DNA of 64,000 nucleotides from Hordeum vulgare subsp. vulgare (taxonomy: Eukaryota > Streptophyta > Magnoliopsida > Poales > Poaceae). The translations under genes and the position numbers were made by a program. This document shows positions 23,264 to 34,883 of the stretch, piece by piece. The notes under the pieces were generated by a model, which worked only from the letters and a program-made list of their open reading frames with translations, was not told the origin of the DNA and did not search any database. Where the stretch lies: NCBI RefSeq assembly GCF_904849725.1, contig NC_058523.1, positions 205,743,689 through 205,807,688 of the forward strand. Reading direction: 5' to 3'. How positions within the stretch are numbered: position 1 is the stretch's first letter; each line of letters starts with the position of its first letter.

Positions 23264-23700
23264 ATGGATATCGATTTGGAGTACATATACGAGCATTATG
23301 TTGAGTCGTGCGACGACTCGTCAGACGAGGACTACTCACTTGGCCCCAAGACAAGAAGCAACTAGAAAGAATGTCGTGAAGGCATTTGGAGTTATGTTGG
23401 CCCGTTTTGTAGTTGTTCGTGGACATGCACAACAATGGGATCCGTAGATCTTGTGGAAGGTGATGATATCTTGTCTGATCATGCACAACATAATCGTCAA
23501 GGATGAGGGTAATGATGCTGTCGCAACTCTATAACTTGAGAACATGGGTGATCCTATTCAACTTCCGGAACAGAATCCGGCAACATTTGAAGAGTTTATT
23601 CAAATGCATCAACAAATTCGACATCAACTAACTGACGAAGACTTGAAAAAAGATCTAATTAAACATCAGTGGACGGTGAAAAGGGACATAATATTAGGAT
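23264..23700 (+). pseudogene. PIF/Harbinger-type transposase relic, internally deleted
   Basis: From 23264 the sequence reads an acidic N-terminus (MDIDLEYIYEHYVES, then a DDSSDEDY run). After about 30 codons, and in another frame, it continues with the C-terminal part of a plant DDE_Tnp4 protein: RKNVVKAFGVMLARFVVVRG, then LIMHNIIVKDEGND, then MGDPIQLPEQNPATFEEF. The catalytic centre between these parts is missing, so this is an internal-deletion derivative. The second part has two in-frame stops. The family usually has VERAFG, and the Glu (probably the third catalytic residue) is Lys here. Inverted ends were not found. Confidence 0.7.
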
Positions 23701-24400
23701 ATAATATTTGAACTAGTGTTGCATGCGGCTATCTGAATGTTTGTACTCATTGCATCCGGCTATTTGATCGTGCGGACTTAAAAATATTTGAGAAAGACCG
23801 AATGTATGCGGCTACAATTGGATGGCGTCCTCCGGCATGTGTGTTCGTGGACTGGTCTTTTTTGTCTTCGGATGAATGTCGAAGAAAATTTATGGATTGT
23901 CGTTGAAGATGCAGTAAACGAGAGAACATGCATCAAGTGTTCTGGCTTTAAAAGTGATATAGTTTCCAAGTCCTAGAGTAGGTGGATGCTTCACCAATAT
24001 TACGTTGTAAAGTTCACCCGTGAGAATAATCTTAGCCGTTGAACTGGATAGAATGCGAATTAATATTGTACTCATCGAGCTAGTTTGGTTACTCAAATCC
24101 TTCTCTTCTATTTTTCATTGAAGGTTGCTTGATTAGGTGGGACCTTTGGATGTTGGGTCCCTCGTTAATGTGTGAAAAAGGAAACCTTCTGCATATGATT
24201 GTGAAGTCTATTGCTTGACCAAGGTTGGAAACCCTCGCTATGCTATGTGTGCGTGTGTCCCATGCTCTCTGCCGACAGAGTCGCTTCCTTTCATCCATGA
24301 CGACGATCTATGCCATTGCACCTGCATCGTACGGTGCCACGGAGCTGGGGCGTTGCTGTTGTGCTTCAAACAGTGTTCCCGTTGTCGTCTATCCATAGTA
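23701..24400. other. Unassigned sequence after the transposase relic
   Basis: No coding similarity recognised. Two related phrases (GCATGCGGCTATCTGA and GCATCCGGCTATTTGA, about 23723-23768) suggest a small tandem duplication. The part next to the relic may be its former 3' flank. Confidence 0.35.
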
Positions 24401-24420
24401 GATAGATAGATAGATAGATA
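24401..24420. repeat. (GATA)5 microsatellite
   Basis: Five GATA units directly abut the Stowaway MITE. The last TA doubles as the left half of the MITE target duplication. Confidence 0.95.
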
Positions 24421-24580
24421 CTCCCTCCGTACCTAAATATAAGTCTTTTAAGATATTTCGTTAGGTATCTACATACGGAGCAAAATAAGTGAATCTATAT
24501 TCTAAAGTATGTCTATATACATCCGTATGTAATCCATTAGTGAAACATCTAGAAAGACTTATATTTAGGAACGGAGGGAG
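24421..24580. mobile_element. Stowaway (Tc1/mariner) MITE, 160 bp
   Basis: The ends CTCCCTCCGT and ACGGAGGGAG form inverted repeats that extend inward (CTAAATATAAGTC / GACTTATATTTAG). The element is flanked by TA on both sides (24419-24420, 24581-24582), the Tc1/mariner target. Sequence and size are typical for cereal Stowaway elements. It is non-coding and would be moved by a mariner transposase elsewhere in the genome. Confidence 0.96.
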
Positions 24581-24582
24581 TA

Positions 24583-25531
24583 CAATGGAGCTGTTTTTCT
24601 CCTATTTTTCTTGTGCAAGGTGGACCTGTGGCGATGCCATTTTGGTCTTTTCTTTGAAAAGTATAATAAACAAGTTAATGATTCTTACTAAAGTCTAAGA
24701 GATATGCTCAAAAGGCAAGAAGGCATACATGGCCGCGATTCGCCGCCTGGGACACAAGAGGTCAATTTCTTTCGCATATCGTGTGTGCCGTTGGTTGCCA
24801 ACGGCGATAACATACACCAGCCCAAGATATTAGTTGAGCTTCATGTCGTGTGCGAGAATTTCCAGGTGACCAGATGGGGTCGCAACTCGTACGTAGCGTA
24901 GCAAGCAGTCTACTCAGCATTTCGGACCTTTTCTCAATAGGACCCGCGGGTTGGTTGGTTGGTAGCAGGCTCACGGCAGGCGAAATTCTCCCTCCGCCAT
25001 TCAATAGGTGCACCAAGGAATTATCTTCTCCTAATCTCCTGATCATTGGACAAAATTTATATATATTTCATAAACGACCGGATCAACAAAAATCCCATGT
25101 TTAGGCGCGTCATTTTGGCACAGGTCGGCTACCATCGGCGACGCCAGCCATGACTACTTGGCAAAAACTATTGCCAAATTGTTGATTGGGTCCTTGAACA
25201 GAGCCGAGCAGCTCCATTATTAGCCAGTAAACAAGTATCATCCTTATGGTAATTCTATGGCACATAACATGACAACGACGACAAGATATTAGTTGGCAAA
25301 ATGCTAGCGCTTCTGACGCGGCACGGATCAAGTGTTTATCAAGTTCCTTCTTTCTCATGGGTTCAACGGACGTACCATGCGATTGAAATGTGAACCCTGG
25401 TGCGGTTGAATCCGCAAGCTACAAGTAGCAAACGTCCTCGTCGATGTATATAAAAAACTAAAAATGCTACACTTATATAACCTGCTAAGTAAACTTACGT
25501 CCTTTCCTTAACCCTAAACTAATCATCCCTA
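24583..25531. other. Intergenic sequence, nothing recognised
   Basis: Short open frames only, with no domain that I can name. The phrase AAGATATTAGTTG occurs twice (about 24824 and 25284). It ends at the ATTTT target duplication of element Y. Confidence 0.4.
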
Positions 25532-25536
25532 ATTTT

Positions 25537-25857
25537 TGTAGAAGTTAATCATGTTGTTTCTTTAGGATTAGAAAAGAAAGCCAAACCGAGTCCTAGTAGT
25601 ATTAGGATTCCTAGTCCTACTCTATTTCCATAGTCCCTTGTGGATGTGTATAAAAGACACCCTAGGGGTGTTGATTGTAACACCAGAAAAACGAAAAGCA
25701 ATACAAAGCAAAGGCTCGACACGGGCCTTTAGCCATCAAATCCATCGATCAGTTTTATTCGTGTCGCTAGTTACGCAAGTTCCGTCAAGTAGCTGGCCGA
25801 AGCAAGAATCGCGTAGGCACGCCTGTACAGCTGCATACGCACGTTCAAAAGCCAACA
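25537..25857 (+). repeat. 5' LTR of element Y with TATA box
   Basis: 321 bp from TGTAGAAGTT to AGCCAACA. A TATAAAAG box lies at 25649-25656 and is also present in the 3' LTR (39029-39036). The start is set by the TG next to the ATTTT duplication. Confidence 0.95.
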
Positions 25858-25858
25858 A

Positions 25859-25873
25859 TTGGTATCTAGAGCC
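25859..25873 (+). other. Primer binding site of element Y
   Basis: TTGGTATCTAGAGCC begins two bases after the LTR. It matches the tRNA-iMet site TGGTATCAGAGC except for an inserted T. Confidence 0.75.
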
Positions 25874-25892
25874 TCGACGATCTACGATCTAC

Positions 25893-27128
25893 GATGACGG
25901 ACAGCGACGCTGAGTCGGTCAAGTCCGGCAGCGGCGGTGCCAAGGTGAAGAAGGGCGTCAAGTCATCAACCAGTGGTGGAGGAACGAGCAGCGCCAACGT
26001 CCACGCGCATCGCAACATCCCCATCGAGTACCCGATGCTCACCGGGCGGTGAAGATGAAGATTATTCTTCGATCCCTTCGAGTGTGGGAGGCCATCATGG
26101 ACGACGACGTCGACGAGGAGCGCGACGAAGGTGCCATGGCCGCCATAGCCCAGTCTATGCCGAATTCCGTGCTGATGACATTGGCGGAGTTCGAGACGGC
26201 AAGAGAGGCGTGGAACGCACTCAAGGAGATGAGGATCGGAGAAGATCGCGTCACCAAGGCTCGGGCACAAGTGCTGAAGCGCCAATTTCACAAGTTGCAG
26301 ATGGAGGAAACTGAATCGGTGAATGACTACGCCATGCGTCTTACTACTTTGGTGGGAGAGATCCGCGCGCTTGGTGCAAAGCTCGATGAGACCGAGATCG
26401 TGGAAAAGTTCTTCAGTTCAGTCACTGATAAATTCACGTACATCATCGGCACGCTCGAGCAGCTTTACGACATCGACGACATGACCATAACGGAGGCGAT
26501 CGGACATTTGCGGACATGGGAAGAGAATGCTCGTGGCTGTCGAAAAGGCAAAGGAGGAGGTAGTGACCAACTCATGTACTCGCGCGCAGATTGGGAGGCC
26601 CCAAGTAGCAAAGGAAGGCGTGACGGTGGCGAAGGCTCAAGCAACACGAAGGGCGATGGAAAAACCGGGAAAGGCAAAGGAAAAGGCAAACCACAAGGTC
26701 GTGGTAAGGCGGGCCAATCTAAAGAGCAGAAACCACGAAACTTGGACTTGTCCGAGGTCAAGTGCTATAACTGCAATAAGATGGGTCACTTTACGAAGGA
26801 TTGTCCAAAGCCTAACAAGCGGGAGATGAAGGCAAATTTGGCAAAGCAGGAAGATGAAGGTCCAGGTCTTCTGATGGCCGAAGTTTGTGATCTCGCTGAA
26901 ACGGTGGTTGTGAAACCAAGCCGGAAGGTGCTACTTCATGAGGAAAAAGTGACACCAAAGTTATCCGGTGACCAGAACGTGTCGTGGTATCTCGACACGG
27001 GTGCCAGTAACCACATGACAGGGTGCAAGGAGAAATTCCTCGAGCTGAAATACGATGTTGAAGGCTCGGTCAAGTTCGGTGATGGTTCAGCTGTGGAGAT
27101 TTGCGGGGCAAGGATCTGTCCTCTTTGA
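25893..27128 (+). pseudogene. Y Gag and protease
   Basis: Gag begins at MTDSDAESVKSGSGG (25893). A stop at 26050 follows YPMLTGR, where the family has several more residues, so a deletion of some tens of bases is likely. The frame then continues open from 26049 (MKMKIILRSLRVWEAIM) through the copia Gag core, a Lys/Gly-rich stretch, the zinc knuckle CYNCNKMGHFTKDC and the protease motif WYLDTGASNHMTG. It ends at 27128 because of one extra G in GGGG near 27107. Gag would form cytoplasmic particles; the protease Asp is intact. Confidence 0.85.
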
Positions 27129-28083
27129 GGGTCTGACAGGCGAACATCGCATACTCACCGGAGTGTACTACATCCCACGGCTGCGCAACAACATCATCTC
27201 TATTGGGAAGCTTGGCGAGAATGGATGCAAGGTGAATATAGAGAGCGGAGTGATGACGATCTTCGACAATCTCCGAAACGTGCTAGCTCGTGTTAATCGC
27301 ACACGGAATAGGCTCTATATCCTCAACCTTGATCAATCTCAACCGGAGTGTTGGCTTGCCAAGAGTGATGATGATTCATGGTTATGGCATGCTAGATTTG
27401 GACACGTTAACTTCTACGCCTTGAAGAAGATGTCAAAGATGGAGATGGTATCCGGGATGCCAGTTATCGACCATGTTGATCGAGTATGTGACGGGTGCTT
27501 GGTTGGAAAACAGCACCGCTGGCCATTCCCTGCTCAGTCTACCTATCGTGCAAGTGATGCACTCGAGCTGCTCCATGGTGATCTATGTGGCCCTATCACC
27601 CCGGCAACTCACGCTGGAAAGAAGTATTTCTTCCTTGTGGTAGACGACTACTCGAGATATATGTGGGTCATTCTCCTACGATCTAAAGATGAGGCGTTTG
27701 AAGCGTTCAAGAAGTTGAAGGCTGCAACGGAGATGGAACACAAGCTGAAGGTTCGCGCTCTATGGACAGATCGCGGCGGAGAGTTTACGTCGAATGAGTT
27801 CGACGACTACTGCGAGAAGATTGGCATAAAGAGGTTCCTCACGGCACCTTACACGCCACAGCAGAATGGGGTCATTGAAAGGCGCAATCGAACTGTCCTT
27901 GACATGGCAAGGAGTTTACTCAAGAGCAAGAACCTGCCGAGGACTTTTTGGGGAGAAGCTGTCTCGACGGCGGTCTATCTTCTCAACCGGGCTCCAACAA
28001 AGGCGGTGATCGGCAAGACTCCGTATGAAGCAATTTACGGACGTAAGCCGAATGTGTCTCATCTACGGACATTCGGGTGCGTG
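27106..28083 (+). pseudogene. Y Pol, GAG-pre-integrase and integrase core
   Basis: Open reading continues in the +1 frame (from within GSVLFEGLTGEH). It has the pre-integrase segment WLWHARFGHVNFYALKKM, the CDGCLVGKQHRWPF zinc region, and the integrase core with all three catalytic residues (HGDLCGPI, TDRGGEFTSNEF, QNGVIERRNRT). It continues to FGCVAH, where element B is inserted between the integrase core and its C-terminal part. The same frame resumes at 36698. Confidence 0.9.
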
Positions 28084-28088
28084 GCACA
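28084..28088. other. Target site duplication of element B, left copy
   Basis: GCACA here and at 36693-36697. The duplicated codons belong to the integrase of element Y; removing B and one copy restores the reading frame. Confidence 0.95.
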
Positions 28089-29898
28089 TGTTGGAAATAT
28101 GCCCTAGAGGCAATAATAAATTAGTTATTATTATATTTCTTAGTTCATGATAATCGTTTATTATCCATGCTATAATTGTATTGATTGGAAACACAATACT
28201 TGTGTGGATACATAGACCAAAACACTGTCCCTAGTAAGCCTCTAGTTGACTAGCTCGTTGATCAAAGATGGTCAAGGTTTCCTGGCCATAGGCAAGTGTT
28301 GTCACTTGATAACGGGATCACATCATTAGGAGAATCATGTGATGGACTAGACCCAAACTAATAGACGTAGCATGTTGATCGTGTCATTTTGTTGCTACTG
28401 TTTTCTGCGTGTCAAGTATTTGTTCCTATGACCATGAGATCATATAACTCACGGACACCGGAGGAATGCTTTGTGTGTATCAAACGTCACAACATAACTG
28501 GGTGACTATAAAGATGCTCTACAGGTATCTCCGAAGGTGTTCGTTGAGTTAGTATAGATCGAGACTGGGATTTGTCACTCCGTGTGACGGAGAGGTATCT
28601 CGGGGCCCACTCGGTAATACAACATCACACACAAGCCTTGCAAGCAATGTAACTTAATGTAAGTTGTGGGATCTTGTATTACGGAACGAGTAAAGAGACT
28701 TGCCGGTAAACGAGATTGAAATAGGTATGCGGATACTAACGATCGAATCTCGGGCAAGTAACATACCGAAGGACAAAGGGAATGACATACGGGATTATAT
28801 GAATCCTTGGCACTGAGGTTCAAACGATAAGATCTTCGTAGAATATGTAGGATCCAATATGGGCATCCAGGTCCCGCTATTGGATATTGACCGAGGAGTC
28901 TCTCGGGTCATGTCTACATAGTTCTCGAACCCGCAGGGTCTGCACACTTAAGGTTCGACGTTGTTTTATGCGTATTTGAGTTATATGGTTGGTTACCGAA
29001 TGTTGTTCGGAGTCCCGGATGAGATCACGGACGTCGCGAGGGTTTCCGGAATGGTCCGGAAACAAAGATTGATATATAGGATGACCTCATTTGGTTACCG
29101 GAAGGTTTTCGTGCATTACCGGAAAAGTTTCGGGCTTATCGGTAGTGTACCGGGAGTGCCGGGAGGGGTGCCGGGGACCATCGGGAGGGGTGTCACGCCC
29201 CAAGGGGTCTCATGGGCTATGGGAAGAGATAAACCAGCCCCTAGTGGGCTGGAATAAGTTCCCACTAAGGCCCATAAGGTTTGAGAAGGAAAAAACACAA
29301 GGTGGAAAGAGTTTCCAAGTGGGAAGGTGGAATCCTACTCCAAGTAGGATTGGAGTAGGACTCCTCCACCTCCAATTTCGGCCAAACCTTTAGGTTTTGA
29401 GGCTGCCTCCTCCCCTCCCTCCCACCTATATATACGGAGGTTTTAGGGCTGATTTGAGACGACTTTCTCACGGCTGCCCGACCACATACCTCCATAGTTT
29501 TTCCTCTAGATCGCGTTTCTGCGGAGCTCGGGCGGAGCCCTGCTGAGACAAGATCATCACCAACCTCCGGAGCGCCGTCACGCTGCCGGAGAACTCTTCT
29601 ACCTCTCCGTCTCTCTTGCTGGATCAAGAAGGCCGAGATCATCGTCGAGTTGTACGTGTGCTGAACGCGGAGGTGCCGTCCGTTCGGTACTAGATCGTGG
29701 GACTGATCGCGGGATTGTTCGCGGGGCGGATCGAGGGACGTGAGGACGTTCCACTACATCAACCGCGTTCACTAACGCTTCTGCTGTACGATCTACAAGG
29801 GTACGTAGATCACTCATCCCCTCTCGTAGATGGACATCACCATGATAGGTCTTCGTGCGCGTAGGAAAATTTTGTTTCCCATGCGACGTTCCCCAACA
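28089..29898 (+). repeat. 5' LTR of element B
   Basis: 1810 bp, with TG...CA ends. It includes the TATATATA box at 29427-29434, the position at which this copia group starts transcription. The reading frames in the region (for example 28961-29393) are repeated exactly in the 3' LTR and are not genes. Confidence 0.96.
29427..29434 (+). promoter_or_regulatory. TATA box in the LTR of element B
   Basis: CCCACCTATATATACGG, with an identical copy in the 3' LTR (36221-36228). It is placed about 470 bases before the LTR end, as expected for BARE-1-type promoters. Confidence 0.75.
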
Positions 29899-29899
29899 G

Positions 29900-29913
29900 T
29901 GGCATCATGAGCT
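29900..29913 (+). other. Primer binding site of element B
   Basis: TGGCATCATGAGCT starts two bases after the 5' LTR. It is a diverged tRNA-iMet site (consensus TGGTATCAGAGC), with a C for T change and an inserted T. Confidence 0.65.
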
Positions 29914-32900
29914 AGGTTCATGCGTAGATGTCTTCTCGAGTAGAACACAAAAGGTTTTGTGGGCGGTGATGTGCGTTTTGCTGCCCTCCTTAGTCTTTTC
30001 TTGATTCCGCGGTATTGTTGGATTGAAGCGGCTTGGACCGACATTACTCGTACGCTTACGAGAGACTGGTTTCATCGTTACAAGTAACCCCCTTTGCTCA
30101 AAGATGACTGGCAAGTGACGGTTTCTCCAACTTTAGTTGAATCGGATTTGACCGAGGAGGTCCTTGGATGAGGTTAAATAGCAATTCATATATCTCCGTT
30201 GTGGTGTTTGCGTAAGTAAGATGCGATCCTACTAGATACCCTTGGTCACCACGTAAAACATGCAACAACAAAATTAGAGGACGTCTAACTTGTTTTTGCA
30301 GGGTATGATTGTGATGTGATATGGCCAATGATGTGATGTGATATATTGGATGTATGAGATGATCATGTTGTAATAGAAATATCGACTTGCACGTCGATGG
30401 TACGGCAACCGGCAGGAGCCATAGGGTTGTCTTTATACTAACATATGTGCTTGCAGATGCGCTTACTATTTTGCTAGGATGTAGCTTTAGTAGTAATAGC
30501 ATAAGTAGCACAACAACCCCGATGGCAACACGTTGATGGATGATCATGGTGTGGCGCCGGTGACAAGAAGATCGTGCCGGTGCTTTGGTGATGGAGATCA
30601 AGAAGCACGTGATGATGGCCATATCATGTCACTTATGAATTGCATGTGATGTTAATCCTTTTATGCACCTTATTTTGCTTAGAACGACGGTAGCATTATG
30701 AGGTGATCTCTCACTAAAATTTCAAGACGAAATTGTGTTATCCCCGACTGTGCACCGTTGCGACAGTTCTTCGTTTCGAGACACCACGTGATGATCGGGT
30801 GTGATAGACTCAACGTTCACATACAACGGGTGCAAAACAGTTGCACACGCGGAACACTCGGGTTAAGCTTGACGAGCCTAGCATGTGCAGACATGGCCTC
30901 GGAACACATGAGACCGAAAGGTCGAGCATGAATCGTATAGTTGATATGATTAGCATAGGGATGCTTACCACTGAAACTATTCTCGACTCACGTGATGATC
31001 GGACTTGAGATAGCGAATTTGGATCATGTACCACTCAAATGACTAGAGAGATGTACTTTTTGAGTGGGAGTTCTTAAGTAATATGATTAATTGAACTAAT
31101 TGTCATGAACATAGTCTAATGGTCTTTGCGAATTACGATGTAGCTTGCGCTATAGCTCTACTGTTTTTATATGTTCCTAGAGAAAATTTAGTTGAAAATT
31201 GATAGTAGCAACCTTTGCAGACTGAGTCTGTAAAACCGAGGATTGTCCTCGTTGCTGCACAGAAGGCTTATGTCCTTAATGCACCACTCGGTGTGCTGCA
31301 CCTCGAGCGTCGTCTGTGGATGCTGTGAACATCCGACATACACGTTTCTGATGACTACACGATAGTTCAGTACAAAATACTTAATGGCTTAGAAGCAAGG
31401 CGCCGAAAACGTTGTAAAAACGTCACGGAACATAAGTGATGTTCCAAAGAGATGAAATTGTGATTTCATGCTTGTGCCCTTGTTAAGAGGTATGAGACCT
31501 CCAACAAGATTCTTTGTCCACAAAGTAAAGGAGAAAAGCTCAATCGTTGAGCGTGTGCTCAGATTGTCTGAGTACAACAATCACTTGAATCAAGTGGGAG
31601 TTAATCTTCCAGATGAGAAAGTGATGGTTCTCCAAAGTCACTGCCACCAAGCTGTGAGAGCTTCGTGATGAACTATAACATATCAAGGATAGATACAATG
31701 ATCCTTGAGAGATTCGTGATGTTCTGACACTTCGAAAGTAGAAATCAAAAAGGAGCATCAATAGTTGATGGTTAGTAAAACCACTAAGTTTCAAGAAAGG
31801 CGAGGGCTAGAAGGGATACTTCGTGAAACGGCAAAACAGTTGCTGCGCTAATGAAGAGACCCAAGACTAAACCCAAACCCGAGACTAAGTGCTTCTGTAA
31901 TGAGGGGAACAGTCACTGAGGCGGAGCAACTCTAGATACTTGGTAGATAAGAAGGCTGGCAAAAGTCGAGAGAAATATATTTGATATACATAATGTTGAT
32001 GTGTACTTTACTAGTACTCCTAGTAGCATGAGGGTATTGGATACCGGTTCGGTTGCTAAGTGATTAGTAACACGAAATGAAAGCTACGGCATAAACGGAG
32101 ACTAGCTAAAGGCGAGGTGACGATACGTGTTGGAAGTGTTTCCAAGGTTGATATGATCAAACGTCGCACGCTCCCTCTACCATCGGGATTGGTGTTAAAC
32201 CTAAATAATTGTTATTTGGTGCTTGCGTTAAGCATGAACATGATTGGATCGTGTTTATTGCAATACGATTATTCATTTAAAGAGAATAATGGTTACTCTA
32301 TTTTCTTGAATAATCACCTTCAATGGTTTATTGAATCTCGATCGTAGTGTTACACATGTTCATGATATTGGTGCCAAAAGATACGAGTTGATGATGATAG
32401 TACCACTTGCTTGTGGCACTGCCGCTTGAGTCATGTTAGTATAAATTGCATGAAGAGGCTCCATGCTGATAGATCTTTGTACTCACCTGATTTCGAATCA
32501 CTAGTGACATGCGAATCATACCACATGAGCAAGGCCTTGTTTTCATTGAGATGAAATAAGATAGTAACTTGTTGGAAGTGATACATTTTGATGTATGCAG
32601 TCCAATGGGTGCTGAGGCACGCAGTGGATATCATTATGTTCTTACTTCACTGACGATTTGAGTAGATACAGGAGTATTTACTTAATGAATCACAAGTCTA
32701 AAATGTTGAAAAGTTCAATTCCGTTTCAGAGTGAAGTTCGTCGTAACAAGAGGATAAACTGTCTACGATATGATCATGGAAATGAATATCTGAGTTACGA
32801 GTTTTGGTACACAGTTGAGACAATGTGGAAATTGTTTCGCAGTTCATGCCACCTGGAACATCATAGTGTGATGATGTGTCTCAACGTTGTAGCCACGCAC

Positions 32901-34870
32901 TATTTGGTATGGTGCATACTATGATGTCTCTTATCGAATTACCACTATCGTTTATGGGTTATGCATTAGAGACAACCGCACTCACTTTAAATAGGGCACC
33001 GCGTATTTCTGTTGAGATGACACAGTATAGACTGAGGTTTAGAGAAATCTAAACTGTCGTTTCTTGAAAGTTTGGGGTTTCGACACTTATGTGAAAAAGT
33101 TTCAGTCTGATAAGCTCGAACCCAAAGCGAATAAATGCATCTTCATAGGATATCCAAAACAGTTGGGTACATCTCCTATCTCAGATCCGAAAGCAAAGTG
33201 TTTGTTTCTAGAAACGGATCCTTTCTCGAGGAAAGGTTTCTCTTGAAAGAATTGAGTGGGAGGGTAGTAGAACTTGATGAGGTTATTGAACCATCACTTC
33301 AACCAGCGTGTAGCAGGGCGCAGGAAGTTGTTCATGTGGCGCCTACACCAATTGAAGTGGAAGCTGATGATGATGATGATCATTGAGCTTCGAATCAAGT
33401 TACTACAAACCTCGTAGGTCGACAAGGTCGCGTACTGCTGCAGAGTAGTACGGTAACCCTGTCTTGGAGGTCATGTTGTTGAGCAACAGTGAACCTACGA
33501 GTTATGGAGAAAGCGATGGTGGGCCCAGATTCCGACAAATGGCTGGAAGCCATGAAATCCGAGAGAGGATCCATGTGTGAAAACAAAGTGTAGACTTTGG
33601 AAGAACTACTTGATGGTCATAGGACTATTGAGTAAAAAATGGATCTTTAAAAGAACACAGACGATGATGGTGATAAGTCACTATTAAGAAAAGCTCGACT
33701 TGTCGCAAAGATGTTTTCGATAAGATCAAACAGTTGACTATGATGAGACTTTCTCACTCGTAGCGATGCTAAAAGTCTGTTAGAATTATGTTAGTTGTTG
33801 ATGCATTATTTATGAAATATTGCACGTAGGATGTCAAAACATTGTTTTCTCGACGGTTTCCTTGAGCAAACATTGTATGTGATACAACCAGAAGGTTTTG
33901 TCGATCCTAAAGATACTAGCAAGTATGCAAGCTCCAGTGATCCTTCAATGGACTGGTGCAAGCATCTCGGAGTTGGAATATACACTTTGATGAGATGATC
34001 AAAGATTTTGGGTTTGTACAAGGTTTATGAGAAACTTGTATTTCCAAAGAAGTGAGTGGGAGCACTATAGAATTTCTGATAAGTATATGTGGTTGACATA
34101 TTGTGGATCAGAAGTAATGTAGAATTTCTGTAAAACATACAAGGTTGTTTGAAAGGAGTTTTCAAAGGAATACCTGGATTGAGCTACTTGAACGTTGAGC
34201 ATCAAAGATCTATGGAGATAGATCGAAAAGCGCTTAATGGAAGTTTCAACAAGATGCATGCCTTGACAAGTTTTTGAAGGAGTTCAAAATAGATCAGCAA
34301 AGAAGGAGTTCTTGGTTGCGTTGTGAGGTGTGAATTTGAGTAAGACTCAAAACTCGACCCCGGCAGAATAAAGAGAATAGACGAAGGTCGTCTTCTATGC
34401 CTTAGCCGTAGAATCTAAAGTATGCCATGCTGTGTACCGCACCTGATGTGTGCCTTGACTCAAAGTATGTTGAGAGGTACAGAGAGTGATCCATGATTGA
34501 ATCACTAGCAGCGGTCAAAATTTATCCTTAGTAACTAATGGACTAAGGAATTTTTCTCGATTATGGAGGTGGTTAAAGAGTTCGTCGTAAAGGGTTACGT
34601 CGATGCAAGCTTTGACACTAATCCGAATAACTATGAGTAGTGAAACGGATTCGTATAGTAGAGTAGATATTCTGAGTATTTCCGAATAGCACATAGTAGA
34701 AGCATCTATAAGATGACATAAAGATTTGTAAAGAACACACGGATCTGAAAGTTTCAGAACCGTTGACTAAAACCTCTCTCACGAGCAAGACGTGATCAGA
34801 CCCCAGAACTATATGGGTGTTGGATTCGTTGAAATCACATGGTGATGTGAACTAGATTATTGACTCTAGT
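29914..34870 (+). pseudogene. Decayed Gag-Pol of element B
   Basis: Recognisable fragments in copia order: a broken zinc knuckle (KCFCNEGNSH then a stop, about 31886-31920), a protease LDTGSVAK at 32037-32060, the region PLPSGLVLNLNNCYLV (about 32180), a pre-integrase WHCRLSHV segment (about 32414), KVWGFDTYVKKF (33067), RT remnants (about 33700-34000) and RNase H remnants (about 34560-34790). Each has close counterparts in element A (62082-63960). Frames change every few hundred bases or less and stops are frequent; no domain is complete. No gene function remains. Confidence 0.85.
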
Positions 34871-34883
34871 GCAAGTGGGAGAC

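Noticed and set aside
28961..29393. Open frames of about 100 residues, present twice
   Set aside because: They lie within the LTR of element B and are duplicated exactly at 35755-36187.
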